Source of the DNA: Himantopus leucocephalus
Taxonomy: Eukaryota; Chordata; Aves; Charadriiformes; Recurvirostridae
Reading direction: 5' to 3'
Length of the DNA stretch: 64,000 nt
Assembly (NCBI GenBank): GCA_003993805.1
Contig: RSEF01000004.1
Coordinates: 24,525,841-24,589,840, forward strand
Shown here: one piece after another, positions 1 through 11,930 of the stretch
Position numbering within the stretch: the stretch's first letter is position 1
Layout of the letters: the number at the start of each line of letters is the position of its first letter
Translations under genes and position numbers: made by a program
The notes under the pieces: generated by a model
Told to the model about the DNA's origin: nothing
The model's database searches: none
What the model saw: only the letters and a program-made list of their open reading frames with translations

Positions 1-3000
1 AATTTATTACGTACTACCTTTTAACTTCAATTTTCTCTCTTAGGTAACGGCTCTGCCCAAAAGGAAATCTCTGACAGACATACAATTTCTTCTATCCCCA
101 TATCCACTAATTTTGAACATGATTTTGAGAAAACTGATGTGAAGGAGATCAGAATCAGCTTCTATTTATATGCCCGATTTCTTTCGTATCGTTAAATAGG
201 CATAAAACACATTTTTACTAAGATTATCAATTCAAATACAGGCAGTATTTCCCTTAGCAGAGGCACTGGAAAATTAGCCATAAACAGTCCTACATAAACC
301 TCTCTGAAAATCCCTGGCACTACTTAAATGCCTTCTGTGTAGCTCATTATTCACAATTTGGATGATGTGCCAGCAACACTGTGGAGGAAGGAAGCCCCCT
401 CACAACGTTTATGCCATGGTGTTTAAACTGTGAGCTTAGGTTATGGGAGCTTAAGCTTAACATTTATCCATGTAGTGAGAGGAGGGAGGATTTACTAAGT
501 GGGTTTTATCCTGTCTATTTAAGTTCCTTACCGTTCTCGGGAATAGTGCTGGGCATCCTAATTTCTGCAGTAAGAGAATTTTGCAGCAGCATGTTCTGCT
601 GTGTCCTCCTCACAAATGCCTGAACAAAATTGTATTTTGATAATGCTTTCCTTGGCAAGTTAGCATGAAATAGTGCTTGATTTAGTGTGTCAAGGCTGAT
701 ACAATGGCATAACGAGTAGTAAAATGTGAGGCACTGATCTAAGAGAAGAAGTAATGTCAGATCTCTTCAATTTAATGCTTTCTTTTGGACACCAGTATCA
801 GAGGCAAAGCTTTGTTTCCAAGGAGATGAGGATGAATTAAACCTATCTTTAAAAAAAATAAAAAAAAATGCGTGACTGACACACTGCATTGATGGAGATT
901 AGTGAAAAGATTAAATGCAGTCCATTAGAAGTGGGTTTTCAAAAAAAGAATTATTTAAAATAAATACCTTATCTATGGCTGGAAGAGATCTAAGTAAAAA
1001 GGCGGTATGGGAGCAAGTTCAAGAATAGGAAGAGGAATAACAAGAAGATAAAGGCGTAGATGAGGTGTGACTCATTTGATGAAACTGATTAAGAGACAGA
1101 AGTAGACATTCAGATGACTGTGGTTGTGGAGCATCTATAATGTGGGCGAGAATTACAAGCTGATGTGAGATGTGGAATTATTTTGCCTGCTGTATTCTGG
1201 AAAGATGAGAGAGAAACAAGAGGGAAATTGCATCCAGAAAGAACATTGTGGTAGAGCTGAAGACAGTGAAATCAGGGGCTACCGATCCCATTGGTAAAAC
1301 TGAGAGAAGTGAAATTACTAGGATTGGATGAATAAATGGACACAATTAAAAAACTGTCCCAGGACGAATGGACCAACTACATTACACTGCTGGAATACAT
1401 GCCCTATTACAGCATTTCAAAAAAAGGATGAACAGCACAGCATGGAGAACGAGAGCTCAGCCATGTGTTGGGGTTTGAGGAACCTGTGTTCCTGCAATAT
1501 TTGTTCATAAAGCAGGAGATGTTGCTGGAACATAAGATTACAAAGCACCACCTGCTTTGCTGACACAGGCTTAATGACCAGTCCTGCAGATAGCAGCCTT
1601 ATAACCAACATTGTGCATACCTGTTCACAAGATAAAATGGAAATGAGCTATAAAACAAGATAGAAATGATCCTTGAAACAAGTGTGTCGAGGAGACACTT
1701 TAAAATTAGTAAAATCAAAGCTTCCCTCCTTCCTCTCCAGTCAATTTAATCTTCTTTTCCACTCCATTTTATTACAAAAGCCAACCCCAAAATTAGTCCA
1801 CCCCCCAAAAAATCAACACAAAGCAAAATTTTAGACCTAATTAAATGAAAACCATAAAGCAAATCAGAAAATCTTGATCTGGGTCATGATAAGTGAAAAT
1901 ACGAGAAACGTACCTTTCCACTAAAAATTTTGTCTGAGGCTTACCTCACAAGCAGACAAAGTTGGCTACATTTCAGAGACATTGGACTGTTTTTTTTCCC
2001 ACTTTCTGTTTGTGGGAATTATTTTTCAAAAGAGTAAGAGTAAGTCCAGCTTTAGAAGCTACAGTACTTTCACTGGTCAGGATCTCCAAATGCCCCCTTG
2101 CTGCAGGAAGCAGAACTCTGACTGTCAACATCTGGGAAAAACCCCACATTTGAGACTGTCCCCACAGTCTTTGACAGTCAGGTCTTTCTTATTTTCTCTT
2201 TATTTAATTGTCTGAATTCTCCTTTGCTGGCATGCTTTGCTAATGGTTTAGAGGAAAAAGCTCAGTGTTTGCTGTCTTTCTGTGAGTTAAGCTTTCAAGA
2301 AATCCAGTTTCAATAAATGTGGCAGGTTATGAACACATTAGATTGGGATCTTTACTCATTCCATTTAGTTTTTAATGTACGTAATTTAAATAATGCTATT
2401 GTCGTGGTAAAGAGATGTTCTTTAGTGTGCAGGTGTATTTGAAATCTGAGACCTTATCAGGTTGAAAAATGCCAAAAAACCTTTCAGAAAAATTCTTATA
2501 TATATATGAAAAACATTGTGGTTTCTTTTTTAATAGGTATAAATGAATATTTTAACTGGAGTTGAAAAACATTTTTCATCAAGATAAAAGTTTTTGCAAT
2601 TATTTTTTCTTATTTTCACCACACTGTTCTTTCCCAAACCTTTTAGTAGTCTGAAGTTATATACAGAATTTGTAGGCACAAGGCTGTTTGAAATAAAGGC
2701 AGCAAAGAAACTTAAGTACCTGTAATATTTGTTCTAATATGTCTCATTTATATTCTGCCTAGGATAAATTACATATTTGATTCAGTGGTCAAGCTTCCTT
2801 ATTTTTAACACTAAAGTTAGGCTTGTGGGAAAAATGTATTTTTAATTCCAACTGTGGGGTTTTTTTTCTTCCAAAAGAACAAATTCAGCCAGGTCAGTTT
2901 TAGAGAGCTGATATGCATAATTACCTCACCGAGTTAGTTAATAGGCAGACAGAAGCCTATGCATGTTGTAGCTGTGCTTTCATTGTGTCTGAAAACAATA

Positions 3001-5317
3001 TGAATCAATTTCAATTCATTAATATTCATATGCCCTAAACGCTGCAACATAGAAGACAATGAGATGTCCGTCATGCACTCTGACTAATGGTCTGTCCAAG
3101 TGTAATTCTCAGGAGCAGAGCATTTGCCTTGCTCTGCTCCCACTGGAACAATTATGAATATTGCAAGAGAACAAATGGGGAAAAGAAATAGGACAAAACT
3201 TAGAGATAGCCCCATTGTGTGTTCTTAGCCCAGCTTTTGACTATTTCATTATTATGTTCAGTTTTACATTTGCTAAAAGAGATACCGCCATTGCTTGAAA
3301 AGAATAACCATTTAAGAACTTTTTCCTATTGTGGTAGACTTCCAGGTATATCCAACTCAAACTTATGTTAAGCTTACTTCTTTAAATTTCTTTAATTTGT
3401 TTCAAAAAAATGATTGGGAGTGCAACAGAAAAAAAAAAAGAAGATATTTGCAGTATTTTTTTTTATCCTTTTAACCGTGTTTATTTGTTTCCCTAAGGCT
3501 GGGAGACTAATCAGAAGAAAATTAGCTTATATCCATATATCAGAGTGCTGTGTCATGGCTAGCATCCCTGGTGGCTTGAGTATCAGAAGCATTATAGCTA
3601 TGTTACCTGAAAATGAAACCCAGGGTAGTTTATCATATATTAGTTCTCATATGTCTGCTAACTCATTCTGCAGTAGTTTATATCTTGACATGGCACTGCA
3701 CTGTGTAATACAGACATAGTCCTGAGTTGTGAGGGAGAAAGATCTACCTAAAAATCTGTTTAATTATCAAAAGAGAACATGGAAAAAAGTTCTAGCACAG
3801 TATAACTGCTGGAATGGAAAGGGTGCTTTTGTTCATGTTTAAGGCAAAATAGATTCAATCACTTTATAATGCTGAAGAAAGAAACCATGAAATAAAAATA
3901 ACATAGAGAAATGTGAATCTTGTATTTGCACTTTCTGAAAACCTCCACATGAGCAAATTCAGCCTGCAATGAAAAGAAAAAAAAACCACCCTGAAAATAT
4001 ATAATTACTTTCTCAAATATTAAATGACATGTCAAACCACCATCTGACAATACTAACATGGAAATAAAGCTAACCAAAGCCTTCAGAGCTCAGCCTGCCA
4101 TGACAATTTCCCATAACAAGAGCGGCAGAGAGAGTGGTAGAAGAGTAACATGACTTTTAGTCATGCTTCCTTTGTGATAGTGCACCAAACCTGATGTCAA
4201 TATACCATCAAAGGTATATTGTTACATCTTGTAAGATACCACCAAACTGCATTCTTTAAAAGATAAATTCACTGAAAGATGTAGGTGGTAAGGAGTAGCT
4301 CAAATATGATAGGAAATATTACTTTTGTACACATAGTTCCTTAAATGTTTAAGGAAGCTGCATAATTTTGCTTCTACTAGATTTAGTGACAATTTTGCTA
4401 AGGACTTGACTGTGAACAGAATAAAGCCTGTTATTAATCAGTTGTAACTGGAGAATGAGAAATTAGGGCACTGGAAGACATATTGTAAAGAATCTTCCTA
4501 AAATAGTGTAAGTTCCCAAACATACACACTCATTTTTACCTTGCATTCAGTGTCACTGTCTCCACAGAAGATTTAGCAAAATGAAGCGTTCACATGGTTC
4601 TTGGCTGCTTTAACATGCAGTCTTGCAGCTTGCCTGAAGTTTGCCTTTTCAGCAATGTAAGCTAAGCTATTGATTTTGAAAGTGTGGGAGGAGATAAAAG
4701 GTATTCTCCTTCACTCCTGTGGGCAGGTATGCTCTGGCAGAGAGGGGTAGAGAAAGAAAAGGAAGGGAAGATAGTAACATCTTTTAAAACACTGAAGATA
4801 CTAAGTGAATAATTGTCAATGCCCTTAAATGTTTAACATGGAGCTTGCGCTTCATACCTTAATACACCAAGAGAATTTATCTTTTTTCCTTTCCCCATCT
4901 AATTTTATCACAAGGATTATTTTGATTTTTATTTGCTGATAAATGTTGAAGTATGACAATGAGTTTACACAAGGAAAGAGAAACTGTTGTTTTGGGGTTT
5001 TTTTTGGTGCATTTCTGTTCCTCTCTGATGTTTTCTGTGCAAACTGGAAAGAATTTCAGCACAGCTTCACATCTCTTTCTCACCCACTAATTTTCCCCTG
5101 TGCTTCAAGCTCAGTTTTTCAAGCTTTGCTTTGTATTTAATCCATTAAATCCAGTATTCACATAACTATTGCTCATAGATATTAAATTCCTTGGACAATG
5201 GTATACTTTTAGAGGTGGACAATATTAAGTTTGAGTGGACTGTGGTTTTGTGCATTTAAACATATTCAGCTGACTAAAGTCAGACATACTTTAAAAGTTG
5301 TAGCCTTTCACTTTAAA
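1..5317. other. AT-rich non-coding DNA, no gene seen
   Basis: Both strands carry only short open frames (about 100 codons or fewer), several of which start with GTG or TTG instead of ATG. None has a recognisable domain, signal peptide with a mature protein, or conserved motif. There are short A and T runs, for example near 850 and 3426. A stretch at 2885-3180 is unusually dense in homeodomain/POU-like words and is listed separately. I see no repeat that I can name. The segment is most simply intergenic or intronic. Confidence 0.75.
2885..3180. promoter_or_regulatory. candidate conserved enhancer-like segment
   Basis: This 300-bp stretch is packed with homeodomain and POU-type words: ATATGCATAATTA at 2911-2923, GTTAGTTAATAGG around 2934-2946, a repeated TATGCAT at 2958-2964, and TTAATATTCATATG at about 3019-3032. 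AACAATTATGAATATTGC lies near 3147-3164 and is SOX/POU-like. It is not low-complexity and contains no repeat I recognise. Dense clusters of such motifs in gene deserts are typical of developmental enhancers, but that is inference; the sequence alone shows only the motifs. AT-rich DNA produces such words by chance, so confidence is low. Confidence 0.25.
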
Positions 5318-5604
5318 GTGAATGTTCGCAGCGATGGCATTTGTCTTCCCAAGTAACCATTACACGTGATGGAGCCCTGCTTTCCTGGAGAAGGCTGAAC
5401 AATGGGAATGTTGGGTTGTTTCCCCAACCTGACGATGGGAAGTAGTGAACGAATTTTGTACTTTGCTTTGCTTTTGCTCTTCCTATTAAACGGTCTTTAT
5501 CTCAACTCATGACTTCTACTCTTCTGATTCTCTCCCCGATCAAAACCGGGGGGAGTGAGCGAGTGACTGCATGGTTCTAGCTGCTGGTTGGGCTTGTGAC
5601 AACA
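5318..5604 (+). mobile_element. endogenous retrovirus LTR remnant (3' part of a solo LTR)
   Basis: The sequence matches from memory the 3' half of an LTR family widespread in bird genomes. Recognisable blocks are the segment around 5340-5395, the block ATGGGAAGTAGTGAACGAAT at about 5435-5454, a CTTTGCTTTGCTTTTGCT run at 5461-5478, and a polyadenylation signal ATTAAA at 5485-5490. A G-run followed by GAGTGAGCGAG lies at about 5547-5562, and the element ends near 5601-5604. No gag, pol or env sequence is seen beside it and no second LTR is found in the window, so it is best read as a solo or truncated LTR. I could not fix the 5' edge or a target-site duplication. It keeps more CpG dinucleotides than its surroundings, which suggests a moderate age. 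The retrovirus class (class II/ERVK-like is my guess) needs a repeat-library search. Confidence 0.8.
5485..5490 (+). promoter_or_regulatory. polyadenylation signal ATTAAA inside the LTR
   Basis: ATTAAA lies at the expected place in an LTR, downstream of the T-rich CTTTGCTTTG run and upstream of the GAGTGAGCGAG block. In an intact provirus this hexamer would mark the end of the viral RNA. Here it is a leftover of the remnant and there is no evidence that it is used. Confidence 0.5.
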
Positions 5605-6774
5605 CATTAGGCAGTGGTGCCTTGCCAGTGTGGCTTCACAAACTCTCTTGCCCTTGAACAGTTAGAGTAAATTCTCTCCACTTGCTCATAGGGTTGAGTT
5701 GATTTTTTTTCAGTCTGTTTCCTCTCTCAAGCTTTGTTGACAAAGAAAGAAGTAAATCTGAGGTGGTGACATCAAAATATCAGTTTCTGAATGCTTATGC
5801 ATTCTAACTTCCTCGCCAATAGCTCTGTTAAACTTTTAAATATTTAAAATTACATTGAATTCTACACTTCCATGATACTTTGCAGAAGGCCAGCCTCTTT
5901 TACCAGCTCTCTTCCATGGGAAGATGGGGAAAAAAAAAGAGTTCAAACATAGGTGATGATCAGAGGCAATGCAATCTAACAAATAACTTTGGACTGCAGG
6001 GAAAAGAGGTTTGAGAGAACTGCTGCTTCCCAGCACCCCCAAGACAAAACTGCTGCACAGGTTCAGATCACAGTCACTGCTGGCCAGTGATAGAGGATGG
6101 AACAACCCTTCTATTCTTGAGTTTGTTCTCTTTTTGTCTTTCCATATATTGTCATCACTATCAATCCAGTCAAGTTTCCCACTGCCAACTGACTGTTTTA
6201 TTCATGCAGGGCCTGCCTGAGAATTCAATAGATTTCCTTATTCCTGTACCCATGGAATTGGTCAAGTGTTTATTTTTTGATAAAACTTTGAATGTTAATA
6301 TAGCAAATTCTAAAAAAGGAAACAGCAATGTCATAATTATTTCCACCTTCTGTCTTCCCCTTTCTGCATCACACCTACGTACTTTAACAAGCTAATTTTG
6401 TGTAACTCTTTGCATGTCACAGAATTTCCAAACACTGATTTCCCCAGAAGAAAGGAGACCCTTATTTTCTTGGAGTTTTTTGGGTGCTTTGGCCTCCGTT
6501 TGATTCTATATGCGCACAGAATCCTATCTGCTAGCAGCTCTGCAACCTTTCCTACCACATCCTGCAACTGATTTTGGAGCACAGGGGCAAATGAGAATGA
6601 GTGAGTAAAGCTATGAGTATCCTTTGGAGGATATTAGGATGCGGTGCTAAGGGGTGCAGAGAAGGAGGTGAGTAGAAAGCAATGAGAAGAAACATTACAT
6701 TAGAAACAGAGACACAGAATTCAAGTGCCCCCAGAGAATCATTCTGTTCTACAGTATGGGGACAGATGAAGATG
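5605..6774. other. non-coding DNA between two transposable-element remnants
   Basis: Several overlapping frames of 70-100 codons occur around 5836-6827 on both strands. They overlap one another heavily and encode no domain that I recognise, so I treat them as chance frames. An A-run occurs at about 5930-5938. No named repeat is seen. Confidence 0.65.
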
Positions 6775-6955
6775 CATAGAATCATAGAATTGATTTGGTT
6801 GGAAAAGACCTTTAAGATCAAGTCCAACCACTAACCTAGCACTGTAAGTTACCACTAAACCATGTCCCTCAGCACTACGTCTACACCTCTTTTAAATACC
6901 TTCAGAGATAGTGACACAACCACTTCCCTGGGGAGCCTGTTCCAATGCTTGACGC
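6775..6955 (-). mobile_element. CR1 LINE, 3'-end fragment (CR1-Y/J-like)
   Basis: On the plus strand the element begins with CATAGAATCATAGAAT at 6775-6790, the reverse complement of the tandem ATTCTATG terminus that defines avian CR1 3' ends. The typical untranslated-region text follows: TTGGAAAAGACC, AGTCCAACCACTAACCTAGC, CACTAAACCATGTCCCTC, TTTTAAATACCTTCAGAGAT and CCTGTTCCAATGCTTGAC. The match fades after about 6955, so the copy is 5'-truncated, as nearly all CR1 copies are. The wording is closest to what I recall of CR1-Y/J-type subfamilies. It contains no reverse-transcriptase coding sequence. Confidence 0.93.
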
Positions 6956-8539
6956 AGGGACATTGCACTGTTGCTCCAAAGATTTCTGCATCATGTACAG
7001 CTGATGTTGCAGGTTTCTAGTGTAGTTAAAAGCTGTTCCTGCTCACTTCACTAGTTTTGTCCCACATACAGTTTGTAAGCTGCCTCATCTCTAATGTCCT
7101 GCTATTAAAAACATAGTCTGCTCAACAAACAGGTAAAACTATTATTGGAAACTGTTGTCTAAGTTGATCATAAGTCTCACTGCTATTATTGGTGACTCAG
7201 AGCGGAGCAGTAATAGCAATAACGGCCTACTGTCCTTCTTGACACAGAAAACTGACTGATGATTTTGTCAAATTTACTTTTCCATGCCCATACAATAAAC
7301 TGCAAAAGTGAGATTTAAGTCCACACTCCTACAGTGTCCACCTTTAGTTTGCATAGGGTTGGGTTTTTTACTCCTTGTGAAAATGATTCTTCATAAAGCA
7401 ACTGCAAACTACTGCCAGTTCCATGTGATAATGTGCGCAGCAGCAAACCATCAAATACTTATATCAAAGGAGGTAATAAGAACAAGCTGAGTAATTGGAC
7501 TGGCTTGAGTAGAAAGGATCTATCAAAATTTTGAAATGCCATTTCAATTTGCTGTAACTCTATATCATGCTCACCAGCATTCCTTCAGCAATTGGATTTT
7601 ATTCAGTGTAATTGCTAGGGGGCATCCAGACTTACTAGTGAGGTAAGCATTTGTGACAGTGTTAGAGAATGTGATAATGGTAATGATCATCTATAAATGG
7701 AAAGTTGGACATCAGTTGCAGTGATCTAAAGGTGTGGGCATAAGTAAGATTCAGAGCTAAAGGATTTTGTTTTTTTTTACTGAGGAAAGCTTCTATTTTT
7801 TTTTTTTTTGCTTAATTTGAACAAATAGTGCAGCTATTATTTGACTGTACGGCTGCCTTCTAAAAGCTAAAGAAACAAATTAAAATCTACTGTTTCTGTC
7901 ATACAACTAATGGTTGTATTCAGAAATAATATGTGGGCTTGGTAGAGATTGTTCTTGAATTTAGCAGAAATTAACTGTTTATTGAACCAATGAGTAAAAT
8001 ATATTTCTTCTCTGTTATCACTTGTTGATCTCCCATTATTATCTCAGTAAATGGCATTTTAATAACCTTATTTGTGGCATGCTATATTCCCAAATTTGTT
8101 GCTGAAAAATGAAAAGCAAAGAAATACAGAAGAGAAAGGACATGATGATAAAAGAACAGGAATTAAAGAAAAAGTAGAAAGGCAGTGATAACAATCAAGA
8201 TACATAAGTAATAAGCAAATCTAATTTCAGAAAGAATGGTCATACTGCTGAAATCTTCCAATCAGGAATGCATGAGGCTGACATCCAAGTAGCTTAAAGA
8301 AATAATCTGAAAATTAGAAGCTGTTGTTTAATATGTTTAACCATAAGACGAATTTCTCAGATGTTCAATATAAGCTGCATTCCTCAGTCTGCTTGTGTAA
8401 CTATTGGAAGGTACTCTACGCGTGTAATTCAAACCAGTTTTTTAGTGTGGAATTTCCACTGATAGAAAGGCCAGAGAGCAGGGGTGACACTGAAAATGAA
8501 GAGCTTGTCACCTAGAGGCTTGATGGTGGGTAGAACCAA
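6956..8539. other. AT-rich non-coding DNA, no gene seen
   Basis: This stretch holds short chance frames, two T-runs (near 7769-7778 and at 7796-7809) and a CTCF-like word at 7615-7623. I recognise no gene and no named repeat in it. Confidence 0.65.
7796..7809. repeat. T14 homopolymer
   Basis: An uninterrupted run of 14 T follows TTCTA. It has no adjacent retroposon body that I can identify. Confidence 0.9.
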
Positions 8540-8755
8540 GGCAGCCACTGAGTGCTGGTTCTACCTTTTGCTACTGCTTCTCTGCATGGCCCTGAGCAAG
8601 TCACTTAGACCAGAGACTCAAAAGCATCTACTGAGGTGCCTCACCCCTCAATGTGGGTTTCTTCCGTCTGCCTGAACACGGAGGTAAACCGTATTCTTCT
8701 GTTTCACAGGCCTGTTGTAAGAACTAATAGCTAATACTGACAGAGTGCTTAAAAC
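8540..8755 (+). mobile_element. ancient MIR/CORE-type SINE relic
   Basis: The core CATGGCCCTGAGCAAGTCAC at 8585-8604 corresponds to the highly conserved GACCTTGGGCAAGTCACTTA block of MIR/CORE-SINEs. It is preceded by GAGTGCTGGTTCTACC (about 8550-8565), matching the CTGGGTTCTA region upstream of that core. It is followed by CACAGGCCTGTTGTAAG (8706-8722), matching CACAGGGTTGTTGTGAGG, and by AGAGTGCTTAAA (8742-8753), matching the AAAGTGCTT near the end of such elements. The order and spacing fit a diverged full-length copy with an insertion near 8625-8690. The exact family (MIR, or another amniote CORE-SINE) cannot be settled by eye. Confidence 0.6.
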
Positions 8756-11700
8756 TACCAAATACTTAAAGCTGATATCTTGCATGAACTAATCACTGTT
8801 TTATTCTTTCATGTACGAGTTCACTGCCAGCTCACAGACTTGTGTAGCTCTGGGCAAAATGGAAAACATCTGCCCCTCGGACAGCTGCAGTCACCCATAA
8901 AATGACAGTCAAAAGACATTTAGCTGCCTCTGCTACCTTTGTCATGGCCAGCCATATATATTATTTTGTAAGCCACATCCACCTTTATGCTGAACTGCTT
9001 CAGACTGCGTTTTTTCGCTCCTTTCTGTGGATATATGAAGTAAAGGAAATGGCTCCTGCACTGTCTTTTCAAATTCGTGTTCTCCACAATGAAAGCAGCA
9101 GCAAGACTTTCTTAAAGGAAGAGAAAGGAACATCTGAAACCACTTCTGTCCTCATGTATCATGAGCAAGATTGGAAAAAACTGAGAAACAAAAATAAGGA
9201 AGCAGACTGCTGGAGGGAATGAAGTTCTCGAAGATACAAGCTCAGAAAGAAATTAAATTCACAGACACTACCAGAAAGGGGACAAGACTGGGACTAATAG
9301 TTGTTAGTCTTCTTGATGGGTATCAGAGGGGAAAAAAAAGGCATAGAAGAGGAAAGACATATTACAGCAAGACAATAACAGCGTTTTAAAGAAACTAATT
9401 GGAAAACTCAAAGCAACTTTGATGCTATTGCAAAGAAGAAGAGAGGGGCCTGAGGCACGACATTCAGATCTGATCTAAAATCCCTCTTTTCATGCTTGCT
9501 GCCCAAAATGGCTACTCAGGAAGGGAATTCACGGTGTGCATTATTTCTACCTATATTTTTAATCTAGAATATTGTTTGTAAACCTCTTTGGAGACGTCAC
9601 ACCTATGAAGGTTTGTTCGCTTATTTGTAGACAAAATTATAAATAAAAGAGGAATTTCAAAGTTAAGTTGATCATTCTCATATACTAAATAATTACTTTT
9701 TTATAGTAAAAAATGAAAGAGTGATAGGGATGTTGAGAACCACTGGCAACTATCCCAGAACAAATATTGTAAATACTGAAAAATTCATATACAGTATAAC
9801 TTAAAACTGACTACATAAAAAATCAAACAAAAAAATTTACATATTTCAGGCAAAATTTTCCAAACCTGCTAAAAGCTAAACTTGTAAAAAGAGATGGACT
9901 TAGGTGACTTTTAACATCAAAACGTCTGATTTCCTTATAAAACACGCAGGGAGAACTAAGCACTTTAAGAGGAGGTATATGTAAACTGGTTTAAAATATG
10001 CAGTAGAAAATGCTGAGAAGAAAGTTATGTTGTTACGTGTGTTGGGCTCAAATTGAATCTAGACATTGTGAATACTGCACTGAATCATGTCTTTTCTTGC
10101 AGAAAAAGAAGATTTTCAATTTTCAAATCCCTGGTTTGCAGCAGAAACTTAAACCATTATCTTCCAGAAAATTGAGAAGCATTGCAGATTATTCCAGGAG
10201 CAGTCTAGAATGGAGGGAAATTTTGTATCTAGAGTAAATACTTTATTGAGGCAAGGGGCAGCTGAATGCTATCAATAAATTTCCAGAGGATAAAGGATAA
10301 AATTCCTACCGAAGAAAAGTCTTGCACCATCTCTCTGTTGTATATGGGCCAATGCATGTGCATATGGACCCCGGTGTAGAAACACCATGGATGGAAGAAG
10401 CTGATGTGAATTTCGGTGGTTGGGAGAAAAGTCTGTGGCAAGTTATTAAACAGACAAATTAGAACAGGCCGAAGAACTCCCCTGAACTGAAAACAAAGAA
10501 ATGACAGATGAGCATTAGGTCTTCTTTCCCTGACTCTGGTCTCCATTAAGCATTTTCTTATGGTTGTTTTTGGGGACAGAATACTGAACTAAATCAACCA
10601 TTCAGCTAAACCAATAAAGCTATTATGGTTTTGAAAGAGATTTGAAAAAACCCATATGACTATGTTGCTTGTATTTACAGGAATCAAACTCAAGGGTGGA
10701 ACCCTTGCAGACAAAATTACTTTCCTTTATTCAGTGGCAGATGGTAGGAAGGGATTTGTCCTTCCTAGACTCTGCTGAGGACCTTCTGCTGAGCCCTTTT
10801 TCCTCATGGAATTCTTAAATTGTGTTTTCTACAATATGTAGAAATAGGACTAATTGGACTTATCTGCTTCAGAACTTGAGCAATTTATAAGTGAAAGCGT
10901 CTCTTCAAAAGTGTATGGCTACTTCATCAGAAAATTACTTTAACTCCAGCAGGTGGACTCTAATAGAGCTTACTCCTCAATGCAGAGCCCTTTTCTACTA
11001 CTTTTTTTGGGGACTGGATAATTGGATGAAAGTTTCCTCCTCATTTTCTTTTATTTCCAGGTTCTGGATGGTTGGATGTCCCTCAGATCTCTCCTCTACT
11101 CCCAGGACTATTCCAGCTCCCACTTAAGCATGAATTGAGTTTTTCTGAAGATCAAAGTGTAAGGACTCATTTAATATGCCTGTAGCAAAAGGCATATAGA
11201 TTTCATACTTATTTAAATTATGCAGGCTTGTGTGTGGTTACTTAGCATCTGATGTGAAGTGTTTGTATCGGTAGGAAGAAGTGTGTACATTTAGGATTCT
11301 TAAACAATGTTTCTTTTTTGAAAAAGGTTTATTTTAGGGCAAAACTCTGATCATTTACTGTTACTGTTTATGAAATTTCAGTTAGAATCTTCATCCTGCT
11401 TGTAAAGCCAAGAGCTTCAGGGGATAATTTGCATTGGTCCTTCTATATCTATTTATTTAGATTTTGCTCCTTAAGAAATCTGCAAGACAGGAAGTAATGT
11501 GTTTCTTCATGAAGGCAGAAAACATAGTGGATTAACAAATGAAATTTCATCTGTTACAAAATGCCTCTACAATCTACCTTTGCCTTTCAGTGTTATAAAA
11601 TATAATCCTTTACGCTTATTTCTTTGTGAAGTCTGGTTCTTTCTTTCTCTGTTTCAGTGTTTGTCAAATTTGAGAAACTACAGCATTCTACAACGTGCTA

Positions 11701-11769
11701 AACCAGGTTTAGATTTTTAATTATTGAAGCCGTTTTAACTAGTGTTTTATTATCTTGTGTTACGCTTCT
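8756..11769. other. AT-rich non-coding DNA, no gene seen
   Basis: Chance frames of up to about 106 codons occur at 8902-9222 (plus) and 10229-10546 (minus); neither shows a domain. A very good splice-acceptor-like tract (CATTTTCTTTTATTTCCAG) ends at 11061 and is discussed in the findings. No named repeat is seen. Confidence 0.6.
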
Positions 11770-11930
11770 TTGGGGGAAAAAATAGTGGTGTTCCAAATTG
11801 CCATAACAACAGGCTGCACTCCTTAAAACAAGATAAGCTGTGTGTCAAAGTAAAACTGTTGCCATGGTAACCAGTTGCATATTTAAAGTGCAGCAGCCTG
11901 GTTTAATCAGTCAAATTGCCCCTTTTCAAA
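11770..11930. promoter_or_regulatory. candidate RFX-bound regulatory element (perfect X-box)
   Basis: GTTGCCATGGTAACC at 11858-11872 contains a perfect 14-bp palindrome and fits the RFX X-box consensus GTNRCC-N(0-3)-RGYAAC at every position. Nearby are a GATA word AGATAAG at 11831-11837, TTGCCATAACAACAG near 11799-11813, and GCATATTTAAAG just after the X-box. RFX factors use such sites at ciliary-gene promoters and at neural and endocrine enhancers. No transcript start or coding exon is visible next to it, so an enhancer is more likely than a ciliary promoter. The motif is directly seen; the function is inferred. Confidence 0.4.
11858..11872. promoter_or_regulatory. RFX X-box motif
   Basis: The 15 bases GTTGCCATGGTAACC form two inverted RFX half-sites (GTTGCC and GGTAAC) around a central AT. 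A given 14-bp word of this composition is not expected by chance in a window of this size, so the match is stronger than the other motifs reported here. Whether it is bound cannot be judged from sequence. Confidence 0.6.
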
